Source: JBALVT01 sp045110675 (GTDB taxonomy: Bacteria; Pseudomonadota; Gammaproteobacteria; Pseudomonadales; Halieaceae). Taken from it: a stretch of 64,000 nt of DNA. Position numbers and translations under genes: made by a program. The stretch covers positions 12,903 to 76,902 of the forward strand of contig JBGCGJ010000047.1 of NCBI GenBank assembly GCA_045110675.1. The letters are read 5' to 3'. The notes beneath the pieces are model-generated. The model did no database searches. It saw only the letters and a program-made list of their open reading frames with translations, and had not been told where the DNA came from. Each line of letters opens with the position of its first letter. The stretch's first letter is position 1. Of this stretch, positions 1-8,257 are shown one piece after another.

Positions 1-899
1 TCCTGATCTCTCGCATCGTGGGCTGTTTTGCCGGCGAAGGGATCCAATTGCCCCCGAAATGCATACTCGCCCACGCCGATTGTTTGCCGTGGCATTTCAT
101 CTCGATCTTCGTAGTCGTAGCTGAATTGCAAATCCGTGTCCTCGGAAATATTCCAAAGCACAGAGCCCCTGGCAGCCAGGAAGCCCTCGTCGCGCGTGTC
201 GTCGCCAATCCCGACATTCTCGATGGTGCCATCGCGCTGATGGGACAGTATGTTGCCGCGCACTGAAACCGAATCAGACACAGGAGCGTTCACCATCCCC
301 TCTACTCTGAGCAGGTTATAACTGCCTGCTCGCGCTTTAACAAAACCTTCAAACTCTTCGTGGGGTTTGTTAGGTACGATATTGATGACGCCCAGGGTCG
401 CATTTCTGCCAAAGAGTGTTCCCTGAGGGCCTTTCAGTATTTCCGTACGAGCAATATCGGTAAAGGGTATGGACGTTGCAGCTCTAGGTATGTAACTGCT
501 GTCATAAAATGTCGCAACTGATGGATCCTGACCAGAGCTAATGTTGGGACTCTTTACACCCCTCACTGTGATTTCAACTTGCGTTGTGCCCCCGGCGGTT
601 TCGCCGATCTCTACACCGGGCACGAAGTCGTCTATGTCCTGGATAGTGATGGCCCCGGTATTCACCATGTCCTGCGCAGTAAATGCGCTTACAGAGATGG
701 GGACCATTAGGTAGTTTTCCTCGCGCTTTTGCGCCGTTACCACGACCTCTTCTAGCCTGAGGTTGTAGCCGCCTCGCTCCTCATTCTGCTCCTGCGCGTT
801 TGATCCACTGACAAAGGCAGTGAGTAGAGCGGCGCTAGTCGCCGCGGCGATGGTGCGAGAGCCTGTCCCTGTTTTTGCGTAACAATTTGGGCTTTTCAT
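1..899 (-). CDS. TonB-dependent outer membrane receptor, N-terminal part (cut by window edge)
   Basis: The reading frame runs from an ATG at 897-899 to the window edge with no stop, giving about 299 residues. It shows an N-terminal signal peptide, then a TonB-box-like stretch (LEEVVVTAQKREE), then a plug domain with the usual landmarks: a VPISVSAF segment, TIQDIDDFVPGV, and LKGPQGTLFGRNA. This pattern fits the large family of TonB-dependent receptors common in marine gammaproteobacteria and sphingomonads, which import siderophores, glycans or hydrophobic compounds across the outer membrane. The beta-barrel C-terminus lies outside the window, so the ligand cannot be inferred. It is transcribed divergently from the steroid-dehydrogenase-like gene at 1279. 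No clear Fur-type site is visible in front of it. Confidence 0.9.
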   Translation of the reverse strand, partial: MKSPNCYAKTGTGSRTIAAATSAALLTAFVSGSNAQEQNEERGGYNLRLEEVVVTAQKREENYLMVPISVSAFTAQDMVNTGAITIQDIDDFVPGVEIGETAGGTTQVEITVRGVKSPNISSGQDPSVATFYDSSYIPRAATSIPFTDIARTEILKGPQGTLFGRNATLGVINIVPNKPHEEFEGFVKARAGSYNLLRVEGMVNAPVSDSVSVRGNILSHQRDGTIENVGIGDDTRDEGFLAARGSVLWNISEDTDLQFSYDYEDRDEMPRQTIGVGEYAFRGQLDPFAGKTAHDARDQ

Positions 900-1278
900 C
901 GTTTTTCAATCCCCGGTTTTTATAGTGTTTTCTGGTATTACTCCGGTTGGCGCCCAGGTATATGTAGAGGGTTTAGCGCTCTTTCCACCGGCCATTCTAT
1001 AAGCTGTATGGCTGCAAAGCTAGCCATGACTAATCCTTTGGTTGTTGCAGAACTATGACGCATTTCTAAGCTGGGGACAATGATCGATGATCTTTGTGAG
1101 AGTAATTCACGCCCTGTCGTATGCGCTATCGGTTCAGTCAGCTGTTCCAGGGAAGACTATAATGCCTGGGGATCAGTGAATGTGGCGGCGGGGTATTCCG
1201 CGCAGTGCTCCTTTTGAGCAAGAATTGCATGCCCTACTGACAATGCGTTCTGTTAACAACGATAACTGGGAGATAACA
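900..1278. other. Divergent intergenic region between TonB receptor and SDR gene
   Basis: This 379-base stretch separates two divergent genes and holds no convincing ORF; the frame open from 1180 is only an upstream extension of the SDR gene. It must carry the promoters of both genes. The one recognisable element is a consensus -10 hexamer (TATAAT) at 1158-1163 pointing toward the SDR gene. I see no strong inverted repeat or terminator. Confidence 0.5.
1133..1163 (+). promoter_or_regulatory. Possible sigma-70 promoter for the SDR gene
   Basis: A perfect -10 hexamer TATAAT lies at 1158-1163. The best -35 match is TTCAGT at 1133-1138, but it is weak and the 19-base spacing is long, so the assignment rests on the -10 box. 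Transcription would start near 1170, about 110 bases before the ATG at 1279. Confidence 0.35.
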
Positions 1279-2043
1279 ATGGGAACATATGCGATGACGG
1301 GCGGTGCCACGGGTATTGGAGCAGAGCTTAAGCGGCAGTTGATCGACGCTGGACACGAGGTTATCTCGGTGGACATTAAAGAAGGAGATATTCTCGCGGA
1401 TCTATCCACTCCAGCGGGCCGGCAAAGCGCGGTGGACGGCATTATTGAGAGAGCGCCGAACGGGCTTGATGGCTTCATCCCCTGTGCGGGCTTGCCGCCT
1501 GTTGCGAAGCCGCTGTCGCTTATTGCGCAGGTAAACTACTTCGCGGTGATCGCAACCGTTGAAGGCTTACGCGATTTGCTCGCTAAGAAACGCGGCAGTG
1601 TACTTATGGTCGCTTCAAATTCAGCGCCTATGATGACTACCGATAACCCCTTTGTGCAAGCTTGCCTTTCCGGCGATGAGAGTGCCGCCTGTGCAGATAT
1701 CGAGACTCGGGATGGACATACAGCCTACGCCGGCAGCAAACGTGCTGTGACTATCTGGATGAGAAGAAATGTCGTTGACTATGCCGCCGCCGGTGTGCGG
1801 CTCAACGCGGTGGCGCCAGGGATTACCAATACTCCTCTGACAGAACGGGTCTATGCTGATGAAGAATTGGGTGATGTGATGCGCGAGTTTGGCGAAACAG
1901 TTCCCTGGGGTGGCACTGCGCAACCGGACCAAATCGCCAATGTGATGCGCTTTATGCTCAGCGATGAGGCCAACTTTGTGTGTGGATCTGTGTTCTTCGT
2001 CGATGGCGGTTCAGACGCTATGATGAGAACCGACGACTTTTAA
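1279..2043 (+). CDS. SDR oxidoreductase resembling 3-alpha-hydroxysteroid dehydrogenase/carbonyl reductase
   Basis: This 254-residue classical short-chain dehydrogenase has the nucleotide-binding motif TGGATGIG near the N-terminus and the catalytic YAGSK (Tyr-x3-Lys), with a Ser in VASNSAP before it. Between the Ser and the Tyr sits a long insertion. That insertion, the short N-terminus, the ADLSTPAGRQ segment and the C-terminal DGGSDAMMR pattern all resemble Comamonas-type 3-alpha-hydroxysteroid dehydrogenase (from memory, not searched). The reaction would be NAD(P)-dependent oxidoreduction of a steroid or other carbonyl. I place the start at 1279 because GGGAG lies six bases upstream, although the frame is open from 1180. 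Its stop overlaps convergently with the lipoprotein gene at 2040. The exact substrate is unknown. Confidence 0.88.
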   Translation: MGTYAMTGGATGIGAELKRQLIDAGHEVISVDIKEGDILADLSTPAGRQSAVDGIIERAPNGLDGFIPCAGLPPVAKPLSLIAQVNYFAVIATVEGLRDLLAKKRGSVLMVASNSAPMMTTDNPFVQACLSGDESAACADIETRDGHTAYAGSKRAVTIWMRRNVVDYAAAGVRLNAVAPGITNTPLTERVYADEELGDVMREFGETVPWGGTAQPDQIANVMRFMLSDEANFVCGSVFFVDGGSDAMMRTDDF

Positions 2044-2636
2044 TCTGCGCCGTTGTGGTCGGCGGCAATGGTCGATGCTATGAGCTGGCTCAATTGTTCT
2101 AAGAGCTCACTGTAAGCCGGCGCAATTTGCCCAGCATTCACCGCGCCTTCAGGTAGCTCATGCGCTAGTGTGGAGATACGTCTAATCAGGAATTGTTCCG
2201 TTTTGGGTTTCTGTACCACCCACTCTGCGGTCATGCTCGCGCGCTGATCATTCGCATCCAGGGCTATCAGGCTTATCTGGATGGCATAGTCGGGTTGCTG
2301 GCGGCGGAACCAGGGGAAGGACTGCACATTTTCAGTGTTTAATATGCGCCCCAAATTCAACCCCATCACTCTCTCTACGCCATTCGCCAGAGGCTCAGCC
2401 CAGCGATCGTTGCTGGCAACATGCAACAAATTTCCCTCGCGGTTAAAAACCAGGCCGTTGCGATTCAAGTATTCGGGAATTTTAATGGGCCCGATGCCCA
2501 ATGAGGGAGACTGCTCGGCGCTCTGAGGCGCGCCCATGGCATTTAACAGGTAGTAATTGCTTGCAGGAGTGCTGCCACAGGCGCATAAAACACTGAAGCA
2601 TAGCACCAGGGCCAGTCGTTGCTTAAAGGCTGTCAT
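2040..2636 (-). CDS. ABC-type transport auxiliary lipoprotein (PqiC/MCE-associated family)
   Basis: This 198-residue protein starts with a lipoprotein signal peptide whose lipobox ends LCAC, with the acylated Cys at residue 20. It is followed by the SNYYLLNA segment typical of the PqiC/ABC-transporter auxiliary family (once DUF330). Such lipoproteins sit on the inner face of the outer membrane and accept or pass lipids from MCE-domain tunnels. It is the last gene of a four-gene minus-strand operon (permease, ATPase, MCE protein, lipoprotein) and overlaps the MCE gene by one base (TAATG). The product therefore most likely completes an inner-to-outer-membrane lipid transport bridge. Confidence 0.85.
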   Translation of the reverse strand: MTAFKQRLALVLCFSVLCACGSTPASNYYLLNAMGAPQSAEQSPSLGIGPIKIPEYLNRNGLVFNREGNLLHVASNDRWAEPLANGVERVMGLNLGRILNTENVQSFPWFRRQQPDYAIQISLIALDANDQRASMTAEWVVQKPKTEQFLIRRISTLAHELPEGAVNAGQIAPAYSELLEQLSQLIASTIAADHNGAD

Positions 2637-3604
2637 TAAGGTGTCTCCTGTCGTTTCCCGCGCAATATTGCCTCCGGTTGTTCTTCCAGAGTTTTGGCTA
2701 ACAACTGCATCGCTCTTCCGGCGAGTGCAAGTTCACGCAGCGCATTATTGAGTTCATATCGTGTGGATGAGTCATCGCCTACGAGATGATCTATCTCATC
2801 GACTGCGCTGTTAAAACTGTCGAGGGCCTTGTTGAGGTTCACAAGCGTCTCTCGTGCCGAACTGGATAGTTTCGGAATTTCAGCGTTGGCTGCATCGAGC
2901 GTAACCGATGCCTTGTCCATCAAGGCACCAAACTTGGGTCCGGCGTTTTTCAGCTGCTCGCTCAAACGAGAACTCATTGTTTCAACTGCAGCTAGGGTGC
3001 GGTTTAAATCCTTGGGCATCTGTTGGAAGTCTTCGTTGAGCACAAACATCTTCAGCCCGTGGGAGAGGCTTGTTAAATCATCTGCCACCTGCGAGAAGTT
3101 GATCGATTCAAACTCTCTGCTCAGGCGTTGTAAATCGGTGGGTATTGTCGGAATTTGTGTGTAGGGAGACTGGGTGTGTGCCAACACCAGCTCACTATTG
3201 GGGTGGAAGTCTAGCTGCACGTACAACAAGCCCGTTAATATACTCTGGGTATTTAACTGGGCGCGCAGTCCCCTGGCAATCATCTCCTCGATGAAATCGC
3301 CTTCACTGTCACCTCTGCGTTTGATGTTCTCTTCCCGGATCTCCGCCTCGACAAACATGATGATGTCGATAGTATCGGCGTCGAAAATGAGATCGATATC
3401 TGAAATTTGTCCAATCTGAACACCTCGCAGTGCCACGGGTGCGCCGATGGACAAGCCTTTCACGGAACCATCGAAAACCATCACCACCGTGGTTCGGTCC
3501 TGGCCAATACCTGAACCGCTGACGAACAGTATGCCTGCTACTGCGATCACCACTGCTCCTAAAACAAAAGCACCAATGGATACACTGTTAGATGTGTTAC
3601 TCAT
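2636..3604 (-). CDS. MCE (MlaD-like) substrate-binding protein of a lipid ABC transporter
   Basis: This 322-residue protein has one N-terminal transmembrane helix (about residues 8-30) and a single MCE domain (about 38-115) with the pattern VKGLSIGAPVALRGVQIG. A long, largely helical C-terminal region follows (about 150-310), rich in heptad-like Leu/Ala. MCE proteins form hexameric rings on the periplasmic face of MlaE-type permeases and conduct phospholipids or sterols. At 322 residues it is much longer than E. coli MlaD (about 180), nearer to the extended helical-barrel designs of PqiB/Mce-type proteins. It overlaps the ATPase gene by 8 bases, consistent with translational coupling. Confidence 0.9.
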   Translation of the reverse strand: MSNTSNSVSIGAFVLGAVVIAVAGILFVSGSGIGQDRTTVVMVFDGSVKGLSIGAPVALRGVQIGQISDIDLIFDADTIDIIMFVEAEIREENIKRRGDSEGDFIEEMIARGLRAQLNTQSILTGLLYVQLDFHPNSELVLAHTQSPYTQIPTIPTDLQRLSREFESINFSQVADDLTSLSHGLKMFVLNEDFQQMPKDLNRTLAAVETMSSRLSEQLKNAGPKFGALMDKASVTLDAANAEIPKLSSSARETLVNLNKALDSFNSAVDEIDHLVGDDSSTRYELNNALRELALAGRAMQLLAKTLEEQPEAILRGKRQETP

Positions 3605-4421
3605 TTTCTGTCTCTCCAGTGGCCGCGATTCCTCGATTCAAGAATTGTCGCACGACGGCCTGGTCTGTGTTCTCGCGGAGGTCGCTGGGGTTTCCATATC
3701 CAATCATGGTTCTGGATTGCGCATCCAGATAGACCGAATTAGTGGCGATATCAAAAATACTCGGAAGCTCGTGGGTCACCATAATCACGGTAGCACCTAA
3801 GGACTCCTGCATTTGTACGATCAGTTCATCGAGCAGCCTCGAACTGATAGGGTCCAGGCCAGCTGAAGGCTCATCGAAAAACAATATTTCTGGGTCCAGG
3901 GCGATAGCTCTCGCCAGTGCCGCTCTTTTTCTCATACCGCCGCTAATTTCAGAGGGATAAAAATCCTGGTACCCAGCTAAACCGACCAGTGAGAGCTTGT
4001 AGGCCACGATATCTTTAATTTCGGACTCGTTATAGCCAGTATATAGTTGCAATGGCAGGGCAACATTTTGCCCTGTGGTCATGGCGCTAAACAATCCACC
4101 GGATTGATAGGTGATGCCCCAACGTTGCCGCATCTGGTTTTGTTGTTCTTCGCTGGCGTGGGTGAAGCTTATGCCATCGTAGAGAATATCGCCCTTGGCG
4201 GGAGAGATCAGGCCCAACATATGTTTTAGCAGGGTGCTCTTGCCACATCCGCTTCCTCCCATAATGACAAAAACATCGCCGTGGTAGACGTTGAAATCCA
4301 GATCTCGCTGTAGAACAAAGGAGCCAAAGGCCATTGTCAGATTGCGAATCCCAATATGAACTTCCGCTTTGTTTTTAGCGTTATTTTCAGTTTTGTCTTC
4401 ATTGTCAGTTTCAGCGTTCAT
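3597..4421 (-). CDS. ABC transporter ATPase, MlaF-like
   Basis: This 274-residue ATPase has a Walker A (GGSGCGKSTLL), the signature ISGGMRKRAALARA, a Walker B (ILFFDEPSAGLDP) and a switch His in VTHELPS. The GGMRKR form of the signature is characteristic of MlaF-type ATPases that drive MCE lipid transport. About 25 charged residues precede the core domain and are not conserved in MlaF. The ATG overlaps the permease stop codon (ATGA), so the subunits are translationally coupled. It powers lipid movement through the permease encoded just upstream. Confidence 0.93.
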   Translation of the reverse strand: MNAETDNEDKTENNAKNKAEVHIGIRNLTMAFGSFVLQRDLDFNVYHGDVFVIMGGSGCGKSTLLKHMLGLISPAKGDILYDGISFTHASEEQQNQMRQRWGITYQSGGLFSAMTTGQNVALPLQLYTGYNESEIKDIVAYKLSLVGLAGYQDFYPSEISGGMRKRAALARAIALDPEILFFDEPSAGLDPISSRLLDELIVQMQESLGATVIMVTHELPSIFDIATNSVYLDAQSRTMIGYGNPSDLRENTDQAVVRQFLNRGIAATGETENE

Positions 4422-5551
4422 ATGCCCAACTGCTGAAACAGTATATTAATACTGGCGTCGGCGACGATGAGATAGATGATTGCGGTGACCACTGCTTTGG
4501 TAGCCGCCTCGCCAACAGCTGCGGAACTCCGTCCCGAGCTGATTCCGGCTCGACATCCGGCAACGGCGATTAGCACGCCAAATACAATGCTCTTGAACAG
4601 GCCGACCAAAATATGGGTGAAGGTTATTGCCGCCGCAGTTTGGTTGAGATATTGCGTGGGTGAAATCCCCATTCCCGCAGCGACAAGGCTACCGCCCAGT
4701 ATCCCCAACAAATTGGCATAAAGTGTGAGCAGGGGCATCACCGCAACCAGTGCCAGCATCCGGGGAACCACCAAAAATTCCATCGGGGAAATGCCCATGG
4801 TGGTGATGGCATCAATTTCTTCATTGGTCTGCATGGTTCCCAGCTGGGCCGCGTAGGCAGCGCCTGTCCTACCCGACATGACGACGGCCGTCATCAGCAC
4901 ACCCATTTCTCTGAGGGTGCCGATTGCCACCAGATCTGCCACGTAGATTTCCGCTCCAAATTGCTGCAGCTGCACCGCGCCCAAATAGGCCAGAATCATT
5001 CCAACCAATACGCTGGTAAGGCTGATGATCGCGAAAGCATCCGGTCCGGCCTGGTAGCAAAAACCCCAAAAATCCACCAGCCTCGTATTTGCTTTACCTC
5101 TTATCAGCCGTGACAGCGCTACCACCACTTCACCGATGAACCCCAGTGACTTGGCGAGTTTGGCAAGCGCGTCCCGCAACCCCGTCATTGGATTTAGTGA
5201 AGACAGCAGGGAAGTGGTATTGTCGTCCTCGACTGGCTTGTGGGGTTTAACGGCCGTTGCCAGCCCAAGCAGCTGTTCTACCCCTTCAGGCATTCCGCGA
5301 GTGTTGAAGGTGATGTCGGCTTCGACGCAGGCATTGTGACAGTGAAGTAAAAATGCCATCAGTGAGGAATCCCAGGCACCCAGATCAGAACCATCGACGG
5401 TGAAGTTTTCTGTGCCCGAGGACAAAAGGTCGGCCTCGACTTCAGAGAAGGTTTTACCCCCCATTCCCTCCACCCAATTTCCGGTCATCGCCAAGGTGGC
5501 GATGGTCTGGCCATTATGGTGCAACTGAAATCCGGCTTGAAGCTGATCCAT
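4418..5551 (-). CDS. MlaE-type permease with fused N-terminal STAS-like domain
   Basis: This is an integral membrane permease of the MlaE family. About 110 N-terminal residues look like a STAS/MlaB-like domain (a VDGSDLGAWDSSLMAFL segment). A linker and an amphipathic stretch follow, then about five hydrophobic segments with MlaE landmarks such as REMGVLMTAVVMSGRTG and NEEIDAITTMGISP. In E. coli the STAS subunit MlaB is a separate protein; here it is fused, as in many PqiA-independent MCE operons. The start is uncertain: I use the ATG at 5551 (377 residues), because the longer frame needs a TTG at 5575 and neither has a good ribosome binding site. This is the first gene of the transporter operon. 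Confidence 0.88.
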   Translation of the reverse strand: MDQLQAGFQLHHNGQTIATLAMTGNWVEGMGGKTFSEVEADLLSSGTENFTVDGSDLGAWDSSLMAFLLHCHNACVEADITFNTRGMPEGVEQLLGLATAVKPHKPVEDDNTTSLLSSLNPMTGLRDALAKLAKSLGFIGEVVVALSRLIRGKANTRLVDFWGFCYQAGPDAFAIISLTSVLVGMILAYLGAVQLQQFGAEIYVADLVAIGTLREMGVLMTAVVMSGRTGAAYAAQLGTMQTNEEIDAITTMGISPMEFLVVPRMLALVAVMPLLTLYANLLGILGGSLVAAGMGISPTQYLNQTAAAITFTHILVGLFKSIVFGVLIAVAGCRAGISSGRSSAAVGEAATKAVVTAIIYLIVADASINILFQQLGI

Positions 5552-5622
5552 GCAGTGGCTTTTAGTGAGACCCAAAAAGACGGCTTAGTGTAAGCCGTGA
5601 CCCAGTCAAATGCCAGATGGGT

Positions 5623-6132
5623 TCACTGAAACGGACGCGGCGGCTTTTGCGAGTTGATAATGTCGTAGGCCCTTTGGTAGATGTCTGCGACGGGTTCGCG
5701 ATTGTCCGCCTCACGCCGCCTTGAAATCATGGTCACCGGAAACAAATAGTGCTCTGTTTGTTTGAATCGCAGCGCTTTGCTCCGACCCAGTTTATCTTCA
5801 TAGATCACCCAGTGCATGCCCAGATCTTCCGCCAACAGGTCTCCCAAAATAATACCCATGGCCTGGAGCTCTTTGGTCTGCGCGGAGGAGACTAGCCCGC
5901 TATCCAAAGTACGCTGCAACAGTGCGATATCGTGATCTTTATTGCCATTGAAACCGCGGCCAAAGTTTCGCCTCGTCAGGTCGTCAATCAACGCCCGTTG
6001 AGAGTCCATGAACTGGGCGCTAAGGACCGTGATTTTACCTATTACAGGAGGCTTTTTGATATCTGCAAAGGTGCCGGACGATAGCAACATGGCAACCGCT
6101 CCTATAACTTGAATTGCAAACCTAATTTTCAT
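5623..6132 (-). CDS. DUF3806-type exported protein
   Basis: This 169-residue protein has an N-terminal hydrophobic signal segment ending near TFADI, suggesting export to the periplasm. The C-terminal part has the pattern HWVIYEDKLGR..ALRF....LFPVTMISRR, which I recall as DUF3806, a family of unknown function. I choose the ATG at 6132 because a purine-rich GGGAGGG precedes it by about 9 bases; an upstream in-frame ATG at 6174 would put 14 polar residues ahead of the signal peptide. It lies 47 bases beyond the longest permease frame on the same strand, so it may be cotranscribed with the lipid transporter, but its role is unknown. Confidence 0.75.
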   Translation of the reverse strand: MKIRFAIQVIGAVAMLLSSGTFADIKKPPVIGKITVLSAQFMDSQRALIDDLTRRNFGRGFNGNKDHDIALLQRTLDSGLVSSAQTKELQAMGIILGDLLAEDLGMHWVIYEDKLGRSKALRFKQTEHYLFPVTMISRRREADNREPVADIYQRAYDIINSQKPPRPFQ

Positions 6133-6295
6133 GAGATGATTCCCTCCCTTGCTATGCGTTGGACCCTTGCCCATGTTATCGGTTCATTTTAGTACCTGCC
6201 AGTTGTCTTCCGGCGCGATGCATGGATAATGGCGGTCTTTCCGGTCGGTTGCTGACGCACGACTCCGATGACCGGCAGATTATTGGAGAACTACC

Positions 6296-7168
6296 ATGAT
6301 TACCGGCAGTATTGTCGCCATTGTTACGCCCATGCACGCCGATGGCAGTGTCGACTGGGCCGCCTTGGAACGGCTACTCGATCTTCACTTAAGTGCCGGA
6401 ACCAGCGCAATCGGCGCGGTGGGCACCACCGGTGAGAGCGCTACCTTAAGTGTTCCTGAGCACTGTGAAGTGATCAAGCATTGTGTGTCTTATATTGGCG
6501 GGCGGATACCGATCGTTGCCGGCACTGGAGCCAATTCTACCTGGGAGGCTATCAAGCTGACTGAGGCAGCTGCCGAGGCCGGTGCCGACGCCTGTCTCCT
6601 GGTCACTCCCTATTACAATCGCCCTACCCAACAGGGATTGTATGAGCATTTCAAGGCCATCGCCGAGGCGGTTAATATTCCGCAAATTCTCTACAATGTC
6701 CCCGGGCGCACGGCGGTTGATATGCTCAATGATACCGTGGGTCGACTGGTCGACTTGGAAAACATAGTGGGTATCAAAGATGCGACAGGTGATCCGGCTC
6801 GCGCGGTGGATTTAATCGAGCGGTTCGGGTCTGATATCGCTATTTACTCTGGCGACGATCCAACGGCTATGGAGTTGATGCTGGCAGGTGGGCACGGCAA
6901 TATTTCGGTCACTGCCAATGTTGCACCGGAACTTATGGCGCAGATGTGTCGGCACGCTTTGGCGGGCGAGAGAGCGGAGGCAGAGGCAATCAATACTCAG
7001 CTCACACCGCTCAATGAGGCGTTATTTCTTGAGGCGAACCCTATTCCTGTTAAGTGGGCATTGTCACATCGAGGTCTCATAGGCGACGGCATTCGTCTGC
7101 CGCTGACACCTTTGGCCGGTGAATATCATGCAGCGGTATCAGCTGCGATGGAGGCGGCGGGAATCTAA
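6296..7168 (+). CDS. dapA: 4-hydroxy-tetrahydrodipicolinate synthase
   Basis: This 290-residue protein catalyses condensation of pyruvate with aspartate semialdehyde, the first committed step to diaminopimelate and lysine. It shows the expected active-site set at E. coli numbering: Thr44-Thr45 (GTTGES), Tyr133 (LYNVPGR) and the Schiff-base Lys161 (GIKDATGD). Length and termini match the family. GGAG lies nine bases before the ATG. The stop overlaps the bamC start (TAATG), a gene pair conserved across gammaproteobacteria. Other steps of the same pathway are found at 15-20 kb and 62 kb. Confidence 0.98.
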   Translation: MITGSIVAIVTPMHADGSVDWAALERLLDLHLSAGTSAIGAVGTTGESATLSVPEHCEVIKHCVSYIGGRIPIVAGTGANSTWEAIKLTEAAAEAGADACLLVTPYYNRPTQQGLYEHFKAIAEAVNIPQILYNVPGRTAVDMLNDTVGRLVDLENIVGIKDATGDPARAVDLIERFGSDIAIYSGDDPTAMELMLAGGHGNISVTANVAPELMAQMCRHALAGERAEAEAINTQLTPLNEALFLEANPIPVKWALSHRGLIGDGIRLPLTPLAGEYHAAVSAAMEAAGI

Positions 7169-8232
7169 TGTCCATACGCAATCGTTTTATCTCGGTCCTG
7201 CTGCTCGGCTCTGTGTTGTCGATGGGCACGGGCTGCAGCTACTTATTCGGCGATGAAGGCTATTTCCGAGACAAATCGGAAGATTATAAATTGGCGCCGG
7301 AAAAATCCAAGCTGAAGCTGCCTGACGGTGCAGACGATCAGGCACTGCAGGATATTTACGTCGTTCCACCCATTACCGAAAGCGTGGTTTTGCCCGGCGA
7401 ATTCGAAGTGCCTCGCCCGACACCTTTAGTAGCCGGCGCCAGCGATGAAGTGGTTCGAATTCAAAAACTGGGAGATAAGCGCTGGGCACTTGTAGGTATG
7501 GCTCCCGGGCAATTGTGGCCACAGGTGAGAGGGTTTGTTGCTGCAGCGGGTGTTCAGATCGCCAGAGTTGATGCCAGAGCCGGATTGATCGAAACAGGCT
7601 GGATTGATCTCGACGACACCGATATGGATGCCCGATTCCAGTTTCGAATTGAGCAGGGGGATCAGCGCGGCAACAGTGAATTGCACGTACTGCAGATGAA
7701 CCAGGCTGGAGACATTAATAGCTGGCCGGCGCAATCTGACAACCTGGAGTTGGAAGCGGATATGTTGCAGGGCGTGGCACAGTACATTGCCAACAGCGCT
7801 GATTCGGCACCCGTTTCCATGATCGCCGAGCAGGCGATTAGCGCCAGCGGTAAAATTTCTCTACAGGAGTCCAGTGATGGCAGCACCTTTATTCGGGTGG
7901 GATTGCCGTTCAATCGGGCTTGGGCATCTCTGGCCAGAGCGTTGGAACTTTCGACCTTCGAAATCACTGATCGTGATCGCAGTAAAGGCCACTATTACGT
8001 CGACTTTATAGGCCCTGAAGCTGAGGAGGAAGACGGCTGGTTCGATTGGCTGTTTGATGGCGAGGAGGGTCACCCCTCTGCTGGCCAGAGTTTCCTGGTT
8101 ACAATGGAATCTGAAAACTCACAGAGTGTGGCGATTCGCATAGAACCCCAGGATAACGATGAATCTGCGGGGGTGCTAGATCGTCGCCAGGAACAAGCAC
8201 TTCTCGTGTTGATCAAAGGCAATATAAACTAG
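7168..8232 (+). CDS. bamC: Outer membrane assembly lipoprotein BamC
   Basis: This 354-residue lipoprotein has a signal peptide and acylated Cys23 (MGTGCSYLFG). An unstructured stretch (LPDGADDQALQDIYVVPP) follows, resembling the BamC segment that docks on BamD, then two BamC-type helix-grip domains. BamC is an accessory part of the BAM complex that inserts beta-barrel proteins into the outer membrane; the catalytic subunit bamA is in this window at 31011. It overlaps dapA by one base, as in E. coli, where the gene is also known as nlpB/dapX. Sequence divergence is high but position and architecture are decisive. Confidence 0.92.
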   Translation: MSIRNRFISVLLLGSVLSMGTGCSYLFGDEGYFRDKSEDYKLAPEKSKLKLPDGADDQALQDIYVVPPITESVVLPGEFEVPRPTPLVAGASDEVVRIQKLGDKRWALVGMAPGQLWPQVRGFVAAAGVQIARVDARAGLIETGWIDLDDTDMDARFQFRIEQGDQRGNSELHVLQMNQAGDINSWPAQSDNLELEADMLQGVAQYIANSADSAPVSMIAEQAISASGKISLQESSDGSTFIRVGLPFNRAWASLARALELSTFEITDRDRSKGHYYVDFIGPEAEEEDGWFDWLFDGEEGHPSAGQSFLVTMESENSQSVAIRIEPQDNDESAGVLDRRQEQALLVLIKGNIN

Positions 8233-8257
8233 TGCGCTTGCGAAGCTCTCGTACTCG

